DNA of 60,513 bases from Streptomyces montanisoli (GTDB lineage: Bacteria; Actinomycetota; Actinomycetes; Streptomycetales; Streptomycetaceae). The stretch lies in NCBI RefSeq assembly GCF_017813245.1, contig NZ_JAGIQL010000019.1, forward strand, positions 1 through 60,513. Direction: 5' to 3'. Below, piece after piece: positions 59,354-60,513 of this stretch. A program made the translations under genes and the position numbers. The first letter of the stretch is position 1. Each line of letters opens with the position of its first letter. The notes below the pieces were generated by a model. It saw only the letters and a program-made list of their open reading frames with translations, did no database searches and had not been told where the DNA came from.

Positions 59354-60513
59354 GCTCGTCGGCGACTTCGGCATGGTCGCCTCCACCCACTGGCTCGCCT
59401 CCGCCACCGGCATGAGCGTGCTGGAGCGCGGCGGCAACGCCGCGGACGCAGCCGTCGCCGCGGGGTTCGTCCTCCAGGTCGTGGAGCCGCACCTCAACGG
59501 CCCCGGCGGCGACGTGCCGATCCTGTTGTGGGACCCGCGGGAGGAGAAGGTCTCCGTGGTCTGCGGCCAGGGCGTCGCGCCTGCCGCCGCGACCGGCGAC
59601 GCCCTGAGCGCCCTCGGGCTCGACGTCGTGCCTGGCACCGGCTTCCTGCCGAACGTCGTGCCCGGCTCCTTCGGAGCCTGGCTGCTCCTGCTGGAGCGCT
59701 GGGGCACCTGGTCCGTGGCGGACGTACTCGCGCCCGCCATCCGCTACGCGGACAAGGGCCACCCGCTGCTCGGGCGCGTCTCGTCCGCCCTGGAGACCGT
59801 GGCGGACATGTTCCGCACCCACTGGCCCACCTCGGCCGCCACCTGGCTGCCCGGCGGCGCGGTGCCGCGCGCCGGCAGCCGCTTCACCAACCCCGCGCTC
59901 GCCGCCACTTACCGGCGCGTCGTGGACGAGTCCGAGGCCGCGGGCGGCAGCCGCGAGCACCGCATCACGGCCGCGCGCGACGCCTGGTACCGGGGGTTCG
60001 TCGCCGAGGCGATCGGCGCGTACTGCCAGGGCACGGAGGTCATGGACACCTCCGGCACCCCGCACCGCGGCCTGATGACCGCGGACGACCTCGCCGCGTG
60101 GAACCCCACCGTCGAGGACCCCGTCACCTTCGACTACCACGGCCACACCGTCTGCAAGAGCGGGCCGTGGGGCCAGGGGCCCGTCTTCCTCCAGCAACTC
60201 GCCCTGCTCGAGGGGTACGACCTGACGGCCATGGGCCCGGGCTCGGCCGACTGGGTGCACACCGTCGTCGAGGCCGGGAAGCTCGCCTTCGCCGACCGCG
60301 AGGCCTGGTACGGCGACCCGCGCTTCACCGACGTCCCCGTCGCCGCACTCCTCAGCCCCGCGTACAACCAGGAGCGCGCGAAGCTCATCGGCGACACCGC
60401 GTCCCTCGATCTGCGGCCGGGCGCCCCCGACGGCCGCGCGCCACGGCTGCCGCACTACCCGGGCGCCCAGGACGGCGCCGCCGCCGGCACCGTGGGCGGG
60501 GCCGCCGCCGGCG
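59334..60513 (+). CDS. Gamma-glutamyltransferase family protein, 3'-truncated by the window
   Basis: At least 393 codons open to the window end. FGMVASTHWLASATGMSVLERGGNAADAAVAAGFVLQVVEPHLNGPGGD is the diagnostic N-terminus of gamma-glutamyltranspeptidases, followed by VVPGSFGAWLLLLERWGTWSVADVLAPAIRYADKG and GLMTADDLAAW. The processing/catalytic Thr and the small subunit lie beyond 60513. No signal peptide, so the enzyme is probably cytoplasmic (YwrD-like acylase branch). The start is a TTG at 59334 with GGAAGGAA 5 nt upstream, overlapping the ATPase gene by 20 nt. Co-transcription suggests cleavage of imported gamma-glutamyl peptides. Confidence 0.88.
   Translation, partial: MFTTRPELVGDFGMVASTHWLASATGMSVLERGGNAADAAVAAGFVLQVVEPHLNGPGGDVPILLWDPREEKVSVVCGQGVAPAAATGDALSALGLDVVPGTGFLPNVVPGSFGAWLLLLERWGTWSVADVLAPAIRYADKGHPLLGRVSSALETVADMFRTHWPTSAATWLPGGAVPRAGSRFTNPALAATYRRVVDESEAAGGSREHRITAARDAWYRGFVAEAIGAYCQGTEVMDTSGTPHRGLMTADDLAAWNPTVEDPVTFDYHGHTVCKSGPWGQGPVFLQQLALLEGYDLTAMGPGSADWVHTVVEAGKLAFADREAWYGDPRFTDVPVAALLSPAYNQERAKLIGDTASLDLRPGAPDGRAPRLPHYPGAQDGAAAGTVGGAAAG

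Overview
The window is very GC-rich actinobacterial DNA, almost certainly Streptomyces. The evidence is third-position GC bias, frequent GTG starts, GTGA/ATGA translational coupling, a WhiJ-type trio (XRE-DUF5753 regulator, DUF397 protein, RsbW-like ATPase), a SARP regulator, a DUF574-type methyltransferase, a DUF6233 protein and many Tat/Sec-exported glycosidases. It has the feel of accessory or chromosome-arm DNA rather than core housekeeping. It opens with a run of 23 C, which may be a contig edge, and ends inside a gamma-glutamyltransferase gene. No rRNA, tRNA or CRISPR array was seen.

Layout. 0.2-6.8 kb: secreted GH55-like beta-helix protein, an orphan RsbW-like ATPase, a leaderless FhuD-like binding protein, the dhaKLM dihydroxyacetone phosphotransferase operon and an SRPBCC protein. 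6.8-10.6 kb: cydAB (cytochrome bd) facing a MerR regulator fused to two sliding-clamp (DnaN) domains. 10.6-14.7 kb: WhiJ-type cluster with an operator-rich divergent promoter, a methyltransferase, a small His-rich secreted protein, and a 162-bp MITE inserted exactly at the stop codon of a DUF6233 gene. 14.9-18.5 kb: secreted SGNH esterase, then a compact candidate RiPP operon of two tandem ~25-residue precursors, a ThiF/MccB-like adenylating enzyme and a membrane M50-type metalloprotease, both enzymes with likely leader-binding N-termini. 18.7-21.8 kb: alpha/beta hydrolase divergent from a SARP regulator.

21.8-26.0 kb: a signalling operon on the minus strand (STAS, RsbW-like ATPase, PAS/GAF/PP2C phosphatase, cobalamin-binding protein with a CarH-type W-x9-EH motif, second STAS), suggesting a B12-based, possibly light-responsive, partner switch. 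26.1-30.2 kb: degenerate PCuAC-like lipoprotein, Lrp regulator divergent from azlCD exporter genes, an MBL hydrolase and a beta-decarboxylating dehydrogenase. 30.3-35.7 kb: amino-sugar island with a BadF-type sugar kinase, an RpiR regulator with clear operators, a SIS protein, a secreted GH20 hexosaminidase with a lectin domain, and the wreck of an alpha-L-fucosidase.

35.6-45.4 kb: DUF488, a truncated GNAT, an MlrC-family metallopeptidase, and a ROK regulator divergent from a complete Opp/Dpp-type peptide importer. 45.5-51.4 kb: CoA-transferase family III (racemase-like), TetR, and a 1280-residue secreted GH92 alpha-mannosidase. 51.6-60.5 kb: XRE-cupin regulator, a broken M24 Xaa-Pro peptidase, a second five-gene peptide importer, and the start of a gamma-glutamyltransferase.

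The two strongest candidates for something undescribed are the small ThiF/M50 RiPP operon (15934-18532) and the B12-linked partner-switching operon (21913-26012). The MerR-DnaN fusion is also notable. Three intergenic minisatellites, a MITE and three degraded genes indicate a region under active rearrangement.
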